The position numbers and the translations under genes are program-made. Shown piece by piece: positions 52,683-52,796 of a stretch of 52,796 nucleotides of DNA. The DNA comes from Bacteroidia bacterium (GTDB taxonomy: Bacteria > Bacteroidota > Bacteroidia > SpSt-205): the NCBI GenBank assembly GCA_025057135.1, contig JANWXY010000020.1, positions 1 through 52,796 on the forward strand, read 5' to 3'. The notes below the pieces were generated by a model. That model did not search any database. It was given only the letters and a program-made list of their open reading frames with translations, and was not told the origin of the DNA. Numbering within the stretch: the stretch's first letter is position 1; every line of letters starts with the position of its first letter.

Positions 52683-52796
52683 CGGGCGAGCTTTGAGGGG
52701 ATGCGTGGTTTATGCAGAAGTAGGGGAAAGGTGGGCTGATACCTCGGGAGAGATGCCGTTGGGGCGAGTTTGAGCTGTTTGGGCGCGCCAGCGCCG

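Overview
The window looks like chromosomal DNA of a Bacteroidota-type bacterium (Bacteroidota in the broad sense). Four independent signs support this. There are type IX secretion (T9SS) C-terminal sorting domains on at least three secreted proteins, one with a SprB-like repeat. A TAnnTTTG promoter element stands in front of most transcription units. Nine predicted signal peptides are all followed by Gln (the Bacteroidetes Q rule). Finally there are DUF5686, FadL/OmpP1-like and PorE-like envelope proteins. I saw no prophage, transposase, CRISPR array or rRNA. Genes are very tightly packed, often overlapping by a few to about 60 bases, and tRNA/tmRNA genes do not encode CCA.

Layout. 1-5.7 kb: GC-rich palindromes, a DUF5686 envelope protein and a secreted alpha/beta hydrolase with a T9SS tail (both minus), then cystathionine gamma-synthase/lyase and a YbjN-like protein (plus). 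5.7-12.6 kb: EamA transporter (minus), XerC-like recombinase and FkbM methyltransferase, tRNA-Gly(CCC), a PorE-like NHL/CRD/OmpA protein, RNase R. 12.6-16.9 kb: YbhN-type membrane protein, PanD, acylphosphatase, thiolase and an AlbA_2 protein (minus), FabG (plus). 17-25.2 kb (all minus): T9SS cargo; a cluster of tmRNA, DppC-like permease, SpoIIE-type phosphatase, redoxin and Usp-like protein; then aldehyde dehydrogenase and ThiG. 25.3-36.4 kb: GT-C membrane protein and SpoU methyltransferase, CtpA protease (minus), then a five-gene operon: FadL-like porin, SDR threonine dehydrogenase, DeoC, SPOR protein and a 1318-residue GAF/PAS protein without a recognisable output domain. 36.4-37.5 kb: a more AT-rich stretch with a 46-codon candidate small gene and a Ser/Glu-rich lipoprotein. 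37.6-43.4 kb: one giant T9SS adhesin apparently split by a frameshift. 43.5-47.2 kb: a membrane coiled-coil protein convergent with an exported TPR-CHAT protease. 47.2-52.7 kb: DAHP synthase, uridine phosphorylase (minus), LepB, PurL, tRNA-Arg(CCG).

The most striking feature is promoter geometry. Across the window an exact TAnnTTTG octamer lies 3-6 bases (most often 4) before the start codon. In this phylum transcription starts about that far downstream of the element, so most units are predicted to make leaderless mRNAs beginning at ATG or GTG. The rule picks start codons by itself. For PanD it selects a GTG that puts the processing site exactly at Gly24-Ser25. It also predicts a leaderless upstream ORF before the YbjN gene and a 46-residue protein after the PAS gene. 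Other leads are the polyesterase-like secreted hydrolase, the exported CHAT protease, the PAS array without output domain, and a permease gene that starts right at the tmRNA 3' end.
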